Assembly (NCBI GenBank): GCA_963747775.1
Contig: CAVVGT010000003.1
Coordinates: 735,544-799,543, forward strand
DNA length: 64,000 bases
Origin: JAGVSZ01 sp963747775
GTDB lineage: Bacteria; Pseudomonadota; Gammaproteobacteria; Burkholderiales; SG8-39
Reading direction: 5' to 3'
Part shown: piece after piece, positions 43,567 through 51,280 of the stretch
Position numbering within the stretch: the first letter of the stretch is position 1
How the letters are laid out: every line of letters begins with the position of its first letter
Program-made: the position numbers and the translations under genes
The notes under the pieces: model-generated
The model's input: the letters and a program-made list of their open reading frames with translations, nothing else
What the model was told of the DNA's origin: nothing
Database searches by the model: none

Positions 43567-44010
43567 ATGAGCGAACCCCGCATCAATGGCCGTGTTCTCG
43601 TCCGCATCGTGGGCTGGTCGGACGCTCGCACCGAGGCTCGGCGCATTCGCGAAGCGGTGTTTGTCGCCGAACAGGGCGTTCCGTCCGAGATCGAGCTCGA
43701 CGACTGGGACGAGCGCTGCGACCACGCGCTCGCGTTCGACGGATGCGGGCGCGCGATGGGCACAGGGCGGCTGCTACCCGACGGCCATATTGGACGGATG
43801 GCCGTATTACGCGCGTCGCGCGGGCAGGGTGTCGGCGGACTCATGCTCGAGGCGCTGATCGAGCGCGCACGCGCGCGGGGCATGCGCCGAGTAGCGCTGA
43901 ACGCGCAGACCCATGCGGTGCCGTTCTACGCGCGGTTCGGATTCGCGGTCTCAGGCGAGACGTTCATGGAAGCGGGCATCCCTCACGTTGCCATGGCGCG
44001 CGGCCTCTAG
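43567..44010 (+). CDS. GNAT family N-acetyltransferase (ElaA/YjcF-like)
   Basis: A 147-residue acetyltransferase. The acetyl-CoA-binding motif A is IGRMAVLRASRGQGVGGLMLEALIERA, with the pyrophosphate loop RGQGVG, followed by ARGMRRVALNAQTHAVPFYARFGF. The N-terminal IREAVFVAEQGVPSEIELDD is typical of the YjcF subgroup, whose substrates are unknown. The 3' end overlaps the convergent NRDE gene by 4 bp. Confidence 0.9.
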   Translation: MSEPRINGRVLVRIVGWSDARTEARRIREAVFVAEQGVPSEIELDDWDERCDHALAFDGCGRAMGTGRLLPDGHIGRMAVLRASRGQGVGGLMLEALIERARARGMRRVALNAQTHAVPFYARFGFAVSGETFMEAGIPHVAMARGL

Positions 44011-44771
44011 GGCGCGGTGCGGAAGTTCTCGCGCACGACGCCCGACTCGGCGCCCGACGGGTCGAAGCTGCGCTCCAGGAAGTTGACCTCGCCATCCGCG
44101 GAAACCAGGAGCACGGTCGAAGATCGCGTGCCGTACCCGCCTGCCAGGATCCGCAGCGGCGAGAGCTGACGCTCCCAGTCGAGGCTCACGCCGGTGCGGG
44201 GCAGCTCGTCGTCAGGCGCCGCCTCCGTGTCGTCCAGGACTTCGAGCAGGCGCTCCGCGCTCACGCTGCCGTCCAGATGCGCAGCCAGGCGGGCCTTCCC
44301 GGCGCGCACCTTCGGCCACGGCGCGTCGAGGAGATGATTCGAGAGCCCGTAGACGCCGGCCGGAAGCTCGCGCACGACACCCTCGCGGTTCGAGAAATAG
44401 CGCACCGACTCGGCGTCCGCGACGAGCAGGCTGAACCCGTTGAAGCGTCCCGCCTCCGCGCGCAGCGCGCTGAGGTACTCGTCGGGAGCCAGCGCCGAAC
44501 TCAGGAAGTCGCTGACGAGCGCGCCGCGGGAAGGCGCGTCGGGGCGATGGCCTCCGGCTTCACGGTAGTTGGTGAGCGCCGCGAACCGGCCGGTGCGCGT
44601 CACGCCGAGCCAGGTCCCCTTCGCCTCCAGGTCGCGGCCCGCGAATACCTGCGGCACGTCGGGCCAGAATGCAGCGGGTGCGGTGGGCCGAGCGAACCAC
44701 TCGTCGCGATTGGCGGCCACGACCAGCCGGTACCGGCGGTGCGCGCGGTGAGCGAGCAGGATCAGGCACAC
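44007..44771 (-). CDS. NRDE (TANGO2-like) family protein
   Basis: A 254-residue protein starting at a GTG so that Cys2 is exposed (V/M-C-L-I-L-L), as expected for the Ntn-hydrolase-like fold of this family, followed by the name-giving NRDE motif (VVAANRDEWFARP), a WLGVTRTGRFAALTNYR segment and GVYGLSNHLLDAPWPKV. Eukaryotic TANGO2 is linked to lipid/heme handling; bacterial function is unknown. It overlaps the upstream DUF4936 gene by 10 bp in one minus-strand operon with ygfZ. Confidence 0.9.
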   Translation of the reverse strand: MCLILLAHRAHRRYRLVVAANRDEWFARPTAPAAFWPDVPQVFAGRDLEAKGTWLGVTRTGRFAALTNYREAGGHRPDAPSRGALVSDFLSSALAPDEYLSALRAEAGRFNGFSLLVADAESVRYFSNREGVVRELPAGVYGLSNHLLDAPWPKVRAGKARLAAHLDGSVSAERLLEVLDDTEAAPDDELPRTGVSLDWERQLSPLRILAGGYGTRSSTVLLVSADGEVNFLERSFDPSGAESGVVRENFRTAP

Positions 44772-45058
44772 GGGTCGCTCGGGGCGATAAATCGCTCGAC
44801 GTGGCGCCGCGCGTCCGCCGCGAGCAGGCGGTCGAGCTCGAAGCGTGCAACCGCTGCAGCGAGGCTGTGCTCGAAGGCGGGCACGTCCTCCACCGGTTCG
44901 TAGACCTCCATCCACGTCGTCGGATCGTCTGCGCGGCGCATCAGGCGGCCAGCCACGCCGGTCTCCTGCGTGAGCGCCTGCTGCATCGCACCGACCGCGG
45001 CGCGCAGCGCGGCTTCCGCGGCCGAGGTACGGTAGTAGATGAAATAGCTGCAGGTCAC
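44762..45058 (-). CDS. DUF4936 family protein
   Basis: A 98-residue protein with the DUF4936 pattern: CSYFIYYRTSAAEAALRAAV at the start and TWMEVYEPVEDVPAFEHSL in the middle, ending with HVERFIA. The fold is probably ferredoxin-like; no function is known. These proteins occur mainly in betaproteobacteria, usually beside ygfZ as here, where the start overlaps the ygfZ stop by 4 bp. Confidence 0.85.
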   Translation of the reverse strand: MTCSYFIYYRTSAAEAALRAAVGAMQQALTQETGVAGRLMRRADDPTTWMEVYEPVEDVPAFEHSLAAAVARFELDRLLAADARRHVERFIAPSDPCA

Positions 45059-46083
45059 GGCACGGCGTAGGGCAGGGGCCGGAAGCGCAGCGGTGCCCCC
45101 GCCAACGAACCGAGATGGACGGTGCCGGTGGCAGGCCTCGGCGTGTGGACCACTGCCAGGACGTCGAACCCGCCCTCGGGCGCAGGCGCCGCATTCACGA
45201 TCATGCCGCTTGCCTGGTCGCCGAGGTCTGCGCTGAAGAGGGGATCGCCTGCCGCCGGGGCGGCCCCCTCGACCCGCGCGAGGAACATCCGGCGCTTGGC
45301 CTTACCGAGATACTGTAGCCGCGCGACCACCTCCTGGCCCGGATAGCAACCCTTCTGGAAGCTGACGCCGCCGAGCAACTCGAGATTGGCCATCTGCGGA
45401 ACGAACTCGTCCTGCGTGCGTTCCGTGACTTGCGGTATTCCCGCGGTGATGTCGAGCCATTCCCAGCATGGCGTACCGACCGGACGCAGCACGCTCGACA
45501 ATGCCCTCCAAAGCGCCTCGGCGCGGTCAGGGGGCACCGCCACCAAGAAGCGGTCCTGCGCAAGCCGGACCACCGTCGTACCGTCGCTTCGCGATAGGCG
45601 AAGCGGACGCGCCGGCACGGTGCCGAGAGCGGCATGCAAGATGGGCTCCGCCGCGTGGCCCGCTACGCCGATGAGCCGTCGGTCCCCAGTCCGATCGGCC
45701 ACCACGACCTTCGAGCGCAGGACGAACCGACTCAGCCGATTCGCCGCCGAGCCGACGAGCGTCCGCGAGAGCGCCAGAAGGTATCCGCCCGCCTCCGGCC
45801 AGACCAGAAAGCTCGCGAGCATCCGGCCCTTCGGCGAGCAGTAGGCGCCGAAGCTCGAGGTTTCGGCACCCAGTGCTTCGATGTCGCAGCTCAGTTGCGC
45901 CTGCAAGAACGTCCGCGCATCTTCCCCGGTCACGCCCAGCAGGCCCATGTGGGACAGGTCCGCCATCACCTCGCCACTCGCGGCGGCGGTCAGTTCAGCC
46001 TCGGGCTCGCCGAAGTGGCGCACGACGCTCTCGTGGAGGATCGCGCCGCGTGCGTGCAGGAAGTCGGTCCAGTCGGAGGTCAT
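45055..46083 (-). CDS. ygfZ: Folate-binding protein YgfZ (iron-sulfur cluster repair)
   Basis: A GcvT-like, tetrahydrofolate-binding protein that supports certain Fe-S enzymes. The 342-residue protein has the family signature KGCYPGQEVVARLQYLGKAK with the functional Cys, and the N-terminal DLSHMGLLGVTGEDARTFLQ. Divergent from mltG, as in many proteobacteria. Confidence 0.94.
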   Translation of the reverse strand: MTSDWTDFLHARGAILHESVVRHFGEPEAELTAAASGEVMADLSHMGLLGVTGEDARTFLQAQLSCDIEALGAETSSFGAYCSPKGRMLASFLVWPEAGGYLLALSRTLVGSAANRLSRFVLRSKVVVADRTGDRRLIGVAGHAAEPILHAALGTVPARPLRLSRSDGTTVVRLAQDRFLVAVPPDRAEALWRALSSVLRPVGTPCWEWLDITAGIPQVTERTQDEFVPQMANLELLGGVSFQKGCYPGQEVVARLQYLGKAKRRMFLARVEGAAPAAGDPLFSADLGDQASGMIVNAAPAPEGGFDVLAVVHTPRPATGTVHLGSLAGAPLRFRPLPYAVP

Positions 46084-46108
46084 CGGGAGGCGGTCCGGTG
46101 GGGCGGGC

Positions 46109-46115
46109 TATTATA
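46109..46115. promoter_or_regulatory. Symmetric -10 element between divergent ygfZ and mltG
   Basis: TATTATA gives TATAAT on the minus strand (46110-46115, 27 bp upstream of the ygfZ start) and TATTAT on the plus strand (46109-46114, 37 bp before the mltG ATG). The 67-bp gap is too short for separated promoters, so one shared -10 serving both directions is likely. The same heptamer occurs at 43550. Confidence 0.55.
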
Positions 46116-46150
46116 TCGACGGGCCCGCTGTGGCCGGCCTCCCGTCTGCG

Positions 46151-47152
46151 ATGCTCAAGTTCATCAAGGCCCTGATCCTGTTGGTGATTCTCGCCGCGCT
46201 AGGCGCGGCCGGCTGGATTCATCAGTTCGCCCATGCGCCGCTTCGCCTGAAGGCTGACCCGACCGAGTTCACGATCCCGCCGGGCAGTTCGCTGCGGGCG
46301 GCAACTCGCCACATCGTGAGCGCCGGCGTCGATATGCCGAACTGGGCCTTCGAGGTGATTGCCAGAGTTGTGGCGAAACCGACCGACATCAAGGCCGGGA
46401 GCTACGAGCTTCGCGCGGGCGCGACCCCGCTCGATCTGCTCGGCAAGCTCACGCGGGGCGACTTCGCGGTGGCGGACGTGAAGCTGATCGACGGGTGGAC
46501 GTTCCGCCAGGTCCGCGCCGCGCTCGACGCGCACGCGAGGATCCGGCACGACACGGCGGGGTTGTCGGACGCGGAAGTCCTCAAACGCCTGGAGCTGCCG
46601 ATCACACACCCGGAGGGTTGGTTCTTCCCCGACACTTATGTATTTGCGCGTGGAACGAGCGATCTCGAGATCCTGCGCCAGGCCTACCGCGCCATGGAAA
46701 AGCGTCTTGGTGCCGCGTGGGCCGGGCGCCCGTCGGACGTGCCGCTCGGGTCCGCCTATGAGGCCCTCATCCTCGCGTCGATCGTCGAGAAAGAGACCGG
46801 CCGCCCCGAGGATCGTCCGTTGGTTGCGGCCGTGCTGACCAACCGGCTTCGGGTGGGGATGCGGCTGCAGGCCGACCCGACCGTCATCTACGGATTGGGG
46901 GCGGAATTCGACGGCAATCTCCGCAAGCGGGATCTGACTGCCGACACGCCCTACAACACCTACACCCGCGAAGGCCTTCCCCCGACGCCGATCGCGATGC
47001 CCGGCCTCGCGTCCATCGAGGCGACGTTGCGGCCCGCATTTTCGTCCGCCCTTTACTTCGTCGCCCGAGGCGATGGATCGAGCGAGTTCTCGCGTACGCT
47101 CGAGGATCACAATCGCGCCGTGACACGATATCAGCGCGGCGGCCGTCCCTAG
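46151..47152 (+). CDS. mltG: Endolytic murein transglycosylase MltG
   Basis: Cuts nascent glycan strands to end peptidoglycan chains. The 333-residue protein has one N-terminal membrane helix (ALILLVILAALGAAGWI), a LysM-like subdomain and the YceG catalytic domain with ASIVEKETGRPEDRPLVAAV (catalytic Glu) and LQADPTVIYGLG, ending YNTYTREGLPPTPIAMPGLA. First gene of a mltG-tmk-holB-pilZ-tatD operon. Confidence 0.95.
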   Translation: MLKFIKALILLVILAALGAAGWIHQFAHAPLRLKADPTEFTIPPGSSLRAATRHIVSAGVDMPNWAFEVIARVVAKPTDIKAGSYELRAGATPLDLLGKLTRGDFAVADVKLIDGWTFRQVRAALDAHARIRHDTAGLSDAEVLKRLELPITHPEGWFFPDTYVFARGTSDLEILRQAYRAMEKRLGAAWAGRPSDVPLGSAYEALILASIVEKETGRPEDRPLVAAVLTNRLRVGMRLQADPTVIYGLGAEFDGNLRKRDLTADTPYNTYTREGLPPTPIAMPGLASIEATLRPAFSSALYFVARGDGSSEFSRTLEDHNRAVTRYQRGGRP

Positions 47153-47172
47153 TGGTGAGTGAGTCGATCCTC

Positions 47173-47787
47173 ATGCGCGGAAAGTTCATCACCTTGGAAG
47201 GCATCGACGGCGCGGGCAAGAGCACACATCTCGAGTGGCTCGCCGGCCGGTTGCGGGGGGACGGCAAGCGCGAAGTGGTGGTGACTCGTGAGCCGGGCGG
47301 CACGCCGCTGGGCGAAAAGCTGCGCGCCTTGCTCCTGCACGAGGCGATGGACATCGGGACCGAAACGCTCCTGATGTTCGCAGCGCGCCAGCAACACCTC
47401 GCGCAGGTGATCCGTCCGGCACTGGACCGGGGCGCCTGGGTCCTGTCGGACCGTTTCACCGACGCGACGTTCGCGTACCAAGGCGGCGGGCGCGGGATGC
47501 CTGTGGCCAAGCTGGAGGCCTTGGAGGCATGGGTGCATGTCGGGCTCCAGCCCGACCTGACGCTGTTCTTCGATGTGCCGGTCGCGGTTGGGCAGAGGCG
47601 ACTACAGGCCGGCGCTCCAGACGGGCTGGACCGGTTCGAACGGGAGGCGGCCCAGTTCCATGAGCGAGTGCGCGCGGCCTATCTCGAGCGCGCCGCCCGA
47701 TATCCTGCTCGAATCCGCGTCATCGACTCGAGCCAGCCGATTTCTGATATTCGTAAAGAACTTGAACAAATTGTCAGAATAATTTGA
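47173..47787 (+). CDS. tmk: Thymidylate kinase
   Basis: Phosphorylates dTMP to dTDP. The 204-residue protein has the P-loop LEGIDGAGKSTHLEWL, the DRX-type motif TREPGGTPLGEKLR and the LID region DRFTDATFAYQGGGRG. The ATG at MRGKFITLEG was chosen; a GTG 21 bp upstream adds seven non-conserved residues. The last 15 codons are very AT-rich, unlike the rest of the gene, and run into the equally AT-rich start of holB. Confidence 0.95.
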   Translation: MRGKFITLEGIDGAGKSTHLEWLAGRLRGDGKREVVVTREPGGTPLGEKLRALLLHEAMDIGTETLLMFAARQQHLAQVIRPALDRGAWVLSDRFTDATFAYQGGGRGMPVAKLEALEAWVHVGLQPDLTLFFDVPVAVGQRRLQAGAPDGLDRFEREAAQFHERVRAAYLERAARYPARIRVIDSSQPISDIRKELEQIVRII

Positions 47788-48803
47788 ATATTAAACTATT
47801 TCCTTGGCTGTCCAGCGCCTGGCACGAGCTCTCCCGACGGCGCCCAGCGTTGCCGCACGCGCTCCTGATTCATGGGCGGCCGGGGCTCGGGAAAACAGTC
47901 CTTGCGCGGACGTTTGCGCAGGCGTTGCTCTGCGAGGCGCCGGGTTCCGACGGTTTTCCGTGCGGAGCGTGCCTGGCGTGTCGCTGGTTCGAGCAGGGAA
48001 GCCACCCCGACTTCCGGCAGATCGAGCCGGAAGCATTGGTCGAGAACCCGGTCGGCGAGGGGGAGGGCCTGGCGAAAGGGGCGTCGGCGCCGAGCCGCCA
48101 GATCAAGGTCGATCAGATCCGTGACCTGCAGGACTTCCTGTCGATCGGGACCCACCGCGGTGGTGCGCGAGTGATCCTGGTTCGACCGGCGGAGGCCATG
48201 AACGCGGCCACGGCGAATGCGCTCCTCAAGAGCCTCGAGGAACCCCCGCCGGGCACGGTATTCTTGCTCGTCGCGAGCGCGCCCGATCGGCTGCTTCCGA
48301 CCGTTCGCAGCCGGTGCCAGCGGGTCGCGGTGTCTGCGGCGGACACCAAGGACGCTTTGCCGTGGCTCACGGCCCAGGGCCTCAAGGACGCCGAAGCGGC
48401 CCTGCGACACGCCGGGAACGCGCCATTGGCCGCGCTGGAGGAGGACGGCGATAGCGTGCGCACGCGAGGCGCGCTCACCGCGTGCCTCGCGCGACGCGGC
48501 GCGACCGCCCTCGATCTGGCCGATGCCTGTCAAGGCGCGGCCCCGGAGGCAGTCATCGGCTGGCTCCAGAAGTGGGCGTACGACCTGGTGGCGGCGAGAG
48601 CGGGCGGCGCGATCCGCTACAACGTGAGGCAGGAGTCCGTTCTGCGCACGATCGCCAGTGCGCTCCCGGGACCTGCGCTGCTAAGATTCGAGCGGTCGCT
48701 TTCGGCAGCGCGGGCGGTCGCCTTGCATCCGCTCAATCCGCGCCTCTTCCTCGAGGAGATCTTCTTGCGCTACGCACAGCTTCGGGAATCGCCGCATGAA
48801 TGA
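47784..48803 (+). CDS. holB: DNA polymerase III delta-prime subunit
   Basis: Clamp-loader subunit. The 339-residue AAA+ protein starts at a TTG overlapping the tmk stop (TTGA). It has LIHGRPGLGKTVLARTFAQ (Walker A), the zinc module with Cys in LCEAP, PCGACLACRWF, the sensor/SRC motif region ATANALLKSLEEPPPGTVFL and RSRCQR. The first ten codons are AT-rich, which would keep the coupled initiation region unstructured. The 3' end overlaps pilZ by 8 bp. Confidence 0.94.
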   Translation: MNIKLFPWLSSAWHELSRRRPALPHALLIHGRPGLGKTVLARTFAQALLCEAPGSDGFPCGACLACRWFEQGSHPDFRQIEPEALVENPVGEGEGLAKGASAPSRQIKVDQIRDLQDFLSIGTHRGGARVILVRPAEAMNAATANALLKSLEEPPPGTVFLLVASAPDRLLPTVRSRCQRVAVSAADTKDALPWLTAQGLKDAEAALRHAGNAPLAALEEDGDSVRTRGALTACLARRGATALDLADACQGAAPEAVIGWLQKWAYDLVAARAGGAIRYNVRQESVLRTIASALPGPALLRFERSLSAARAVALHPLNPRLFLEEIFLRYAQLRESPHE

Positions 48804-49164
48804 GGATACGAACGGGAAGGGCGGGATCCGCCCCAGCGTCCTGTCGCTGACGATCTCGCAAAAATCGGCGCTGTACGCCGCGTACATTCCGCAACTCAAG
48901 CGCGGCGGCATTTTCATCCCGACGACCAAGCGCTATCGCCTCGGAGACGAGGTGTTCATGCTGCTTACGATCATGGACGACCCGAACAAGATACCGGTCG
49001 CCGGGACGGTGGTGTGGGTCACGCCGCCGAACTGCCAGGGCAACAAGGCGCAGGGCATCGGCGTGCACTTTTCGGACGACGAGAGCGGCCACGGGGCGAA
49101 GCGCCGCATCGAGAGCCTCCTGGGCGGGCTGCTGCAATCGACGCGCTCGACCCACACGTATTGA
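48796..49164 (+). CDS. pilZ: PilZ domain protein
   Basis: A 122-residue single-domain protein: LKRGGIFIPTTKRYRLGDEV, VAGTVVWVTPPNCQGNKAQGIGVHF. It lacks the RxxxR and D/NxSxxG motifs needed for c-di-GMP binding, so it is of the PilZ type that works in type IV pilus assembly by protein contacts. Position after holB is the conserved one for this pilZ. Confidence 0.92.
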   Translation: MNEDTNGKGGIRPSVLSLTISQKSALYAAYIPQLKRGGIFIPTTKRYRLGDEVFMLLTIMDDPNKIPVAGTVVWVTPPNCQGNKAQGIGVHFSDDESGHGAKRRIESLLGGLLQSTRSTHTY

Positions 49165-49950
49165 ATGCTGGTCGATTCGCACTGCCACCTCGATTTCGAT
49201 GAGTTCCGCGACCGAATCCCGGAAGTGCTGGCGGAGATGGCCGGCGCCGGGGTATCGCACGCGCTCTGCATCAGCGTCACGCTGACCGACTTCCCGCGGG
49301 TCAAGGCGCTCGCGGACGCGCACGCGAACCTGTTCGCCACGGTCGGGGTCCATCCGGACTACCCCGATGCGGGCGCGGTGGCGGTCGGCGACCTGGTCAA
49401 ACGGGCGGACCATCCGAAGATCCTCGCCATCGGCGAGACCGGACTGGACTATTACCGTCTGCGCGGCGATCTCGAGTGGCAGCGCGAGCGGTTCCGGACG
49501 CACATTCGGGCCGCGCGCGAGTGCGGCAAGCCGCTCGTAATCCACACGCGCGCGGCGGCCGAGGACACCCTCCGCATCCTGCGCGAGGAGCGCGCGGGCG
49601 AGGCGGGCGGTGTCTTGCATTGTTTTACGGAAACCCTGGAGGTGGCCCGCGCGGCGGTCGACATGGGGTTCCTCATCTCGTTTTCCGGCATCGTGACCTT
49701 CAAGAATGCCGGCGGTCTGCGTGAGACGGCGAAGGCGCTCCCGCCCGATCGGATCCTGGTGGAGACGGATGCGCCGTACCTCGCACCCGTGCCCTACCGG
49801 GGTAAGCTCAATCAACCCGCATTTGTCCGCTACGTGGCGGAAGAGGTCGCACGGGTCCGCGGGACGGACCTCGCGACGATCGGCGCGGCGACCTCGGCCA
49901 ATTTCGCCGCCCTGTTCAAGCCCCCTGTAAAATTCAATCTAACACTTTAG
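49165..49950 (+). CDS. TatD family metal-dependent hydrolase
   Basis: A 261-residue TIM-barrel nuclease-like hydrolase with metal ligands in VDSHCHLDFDEF (HxH), IGETGLDYYR (Glu), VIHTRAA (His), LHCFTE (His) and VETDAPYLAP (Asp). The YcfH/TatD family shows 3'-exonuclease or D-aminoacyl-tRNA-related activities in different members. It begins directly after the pilZ stop. The last codons are AT-rich. Confidence 0.93.
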   Translation: MLVDSHCHLDFDEFRDRIPEVLAEMAGAGVSHALCISVTLTDFPRVKALADAHANLFATVGVHPDYPDAGAVAVGDLVKRADHPKILAIGETGLDYYRLRGDLEWQRERFRTHIRAARECGKPLVIHTRAAAEDTLRILREERAGEAGGVLHCFTETLEVARAAVDMGFLISFSGIVTFKNAGGLRETAKALPPDRILVETDAPYLAPVPYRGKLNQPAFVRYVAEEVARVRGTDLATIGAATSANFAALFKPPVKFNLTL

Positions 49951-49952
49951 AT

Positions 49953-50591
49953 ATGCGACTCTTTCGATTGATTATATGGAGTTTTATGGCTGGATCAGCG
50001 ACCTTGGTCCAGGCCCAGGGGACCCTGGACGATTTGTTCAACGCCGCCAAGATCAACGACGTCGCCGAGGTCCGGCAGCTCCTCGATCGGGGGATGGATC
50101 CAAGCTCGACGGACAAACTGGGCTACTCGTTGCTCATGTACGGCGCCCGGGAGGGACATATCGAACTCGTGCGGCTCCTGCTCGACCGCAAGGCGAACGT
50201 GAATGCCCGAACGCCTTCGAACGAGACGGCCGTCATGTTCGCGGCCTTCAAAGGTCATGCGTCCACCGTGAAGCTGCTCCACAGCCGGGGCGCCCAGTTG
50301 AACAAGGACGGCTGGACGCCGCTCCACTACGCGGCATTTCAGGGCCATCCGGAGGTGGTGCGGTACCTCCTCGAAAATGGCGCCGAGATCGAGGCCAAGG
50401 CGCCCAACGGCGCGACAGCGCTGATGTTCGCGGCACGTCAGGGCCACATTGAGGTCGTGAAAGTGCTCCTCGCGCGGTCGGCGAGCGCCACCGTGCAGGC
50501 CGAGTCGGGTGCCACGGCGCTGAAATGGGCGTTGCAGACGCAGAACTCGGACATCGCGGCGTTGCTCCGCAAGGCCGGGGCGACCGAATAG
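49953..50591 (+). CDS. Exported ankyrin-repeat protein
   Basis: A 212-residue protein with a signal peptide (FRLIIWSFMAGSATLVQAQG) and five ankyrin repeats, for example YSLLMYGAREGHIELVRLLL, TPLHYAAFQGHPEVVRYLLE and TALMFAARQGHIEVVKVLLA, capped by a shorter last repeat. The periplasmic location suggests a protein-binding role; the partner is unknown. It starts 2 bp after tatD in an AT-rich patch of about 60 bp that contrasts with the rest of the gene. Confidence 0.9.
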   Translation: MRLFRLIIWSFMAGSATLVQAQGTLDDLFNAAKINDVAEVRQLLDRGMDPSSTDKLGYSLLMYGAREGHIELVRLLLDRKANVNARTPSNETAVMFAAFKGHASTVKLLHSRGAQLNKDGWTPLHYAAFQGHPEVVRYLLENGAEIEAKAPNGATALMFAARQGHIEVVKVLLARSASATVQAESGATALKWALQTQNSDIAALLRKAGATE

Positions 50592-50629
50592 GGCAGCGGC
50601 GTCTCCCCGATCCCATTCGTGAGCGCACG

Positions 50630-51280
50630 GTGCCCCGCCGGCGGGAAGTGAAACGGCCGAGCCGCAAGACCCCGGAGCTCCCCGGCCGGCGTGAGCAGAA
50701 GAAGCTCGAGACTCGGGAGCGCATCCGCGTCGCGGCCGCCGACCTCTTCACCCGCCACGGCTACGGCGCCGCCACGATGCGCGAGATCGCGCAGCGCGCG
50801 CACGTCGGCCTCGGCACGCTGTTCAACTACGCCGCGGACAAGCGCGACCTCGTGTTCCTCATCTTCAACGAGGAGCTGAACGCGGTCACCGATGTCGCCC
50901 TCGCCGCGCCGCGCCCGGGTCGTCCGCTTGTCGACCAACTGATTGCGGTGTTTCGCGTGCACTACCGATGGCTGGCGACGAAGCCCGTGCTCGCGCGCAT
51001 CCTGTTGCAGGAGCTGACCTTCTACTCGAGCGGGAAGCAGGCCGCGACGTTTCTCGGCATCCGCAAGCGACTGATCGACGGACTCGAGGCGCTCGTGCGC
51101 GCCGCGCAGCGCGCCCGGCGGATCCGCTCGCCCGAGGATCCCGCCGTGATCGCGCGCCACATCTTCTTCGTCTACTCGGCGTCGCTGCGCTGGTGGATCG
51201 CGGCGCCGCGCCCGAATCCCGAGAAGGGCGTCGCCGACCTGCGACGCCTCCTCAAGCTCCAGGCCGACGGCCTGCGGTGA
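50630..51280 (+). CDS. TetR/AcrR family transcriptional regulator
   Basis: A protein of about 216 residues with a classical TetR HTH: RIRVAAADLFTRHGYGAATM, REIAQRAHVGLGTLFNYAADK. The C-terminal ligand-binding domain is helical and unassigned. The start is uncertain (GTG at 50630 or 50648; no ATG fits). The 3' end overlaps the convergent molybdenum hydroxylase gene by 29 bp, so it does not share a promoter with it; its targets are unknown. Confidence 0.88.
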   Translation: MPRRREVKRPSRKTPELPGRREQKKLETRERIRVAAADLFTRHGYGAATMREIAQRAHVGLGTLFNYAADKRDLVFLIFNEELNAVTDVALAAPRPGRPLVDQLIAVFRVHYRWLATKPVLARILLQELTFYSSGKQAATFLGIRKRLIDGLEALVRAAQRARRIRSPEDPAVIARHIFFVYSASLRWWIAAPRPNPEKGVADLRRLLKLQADGLR

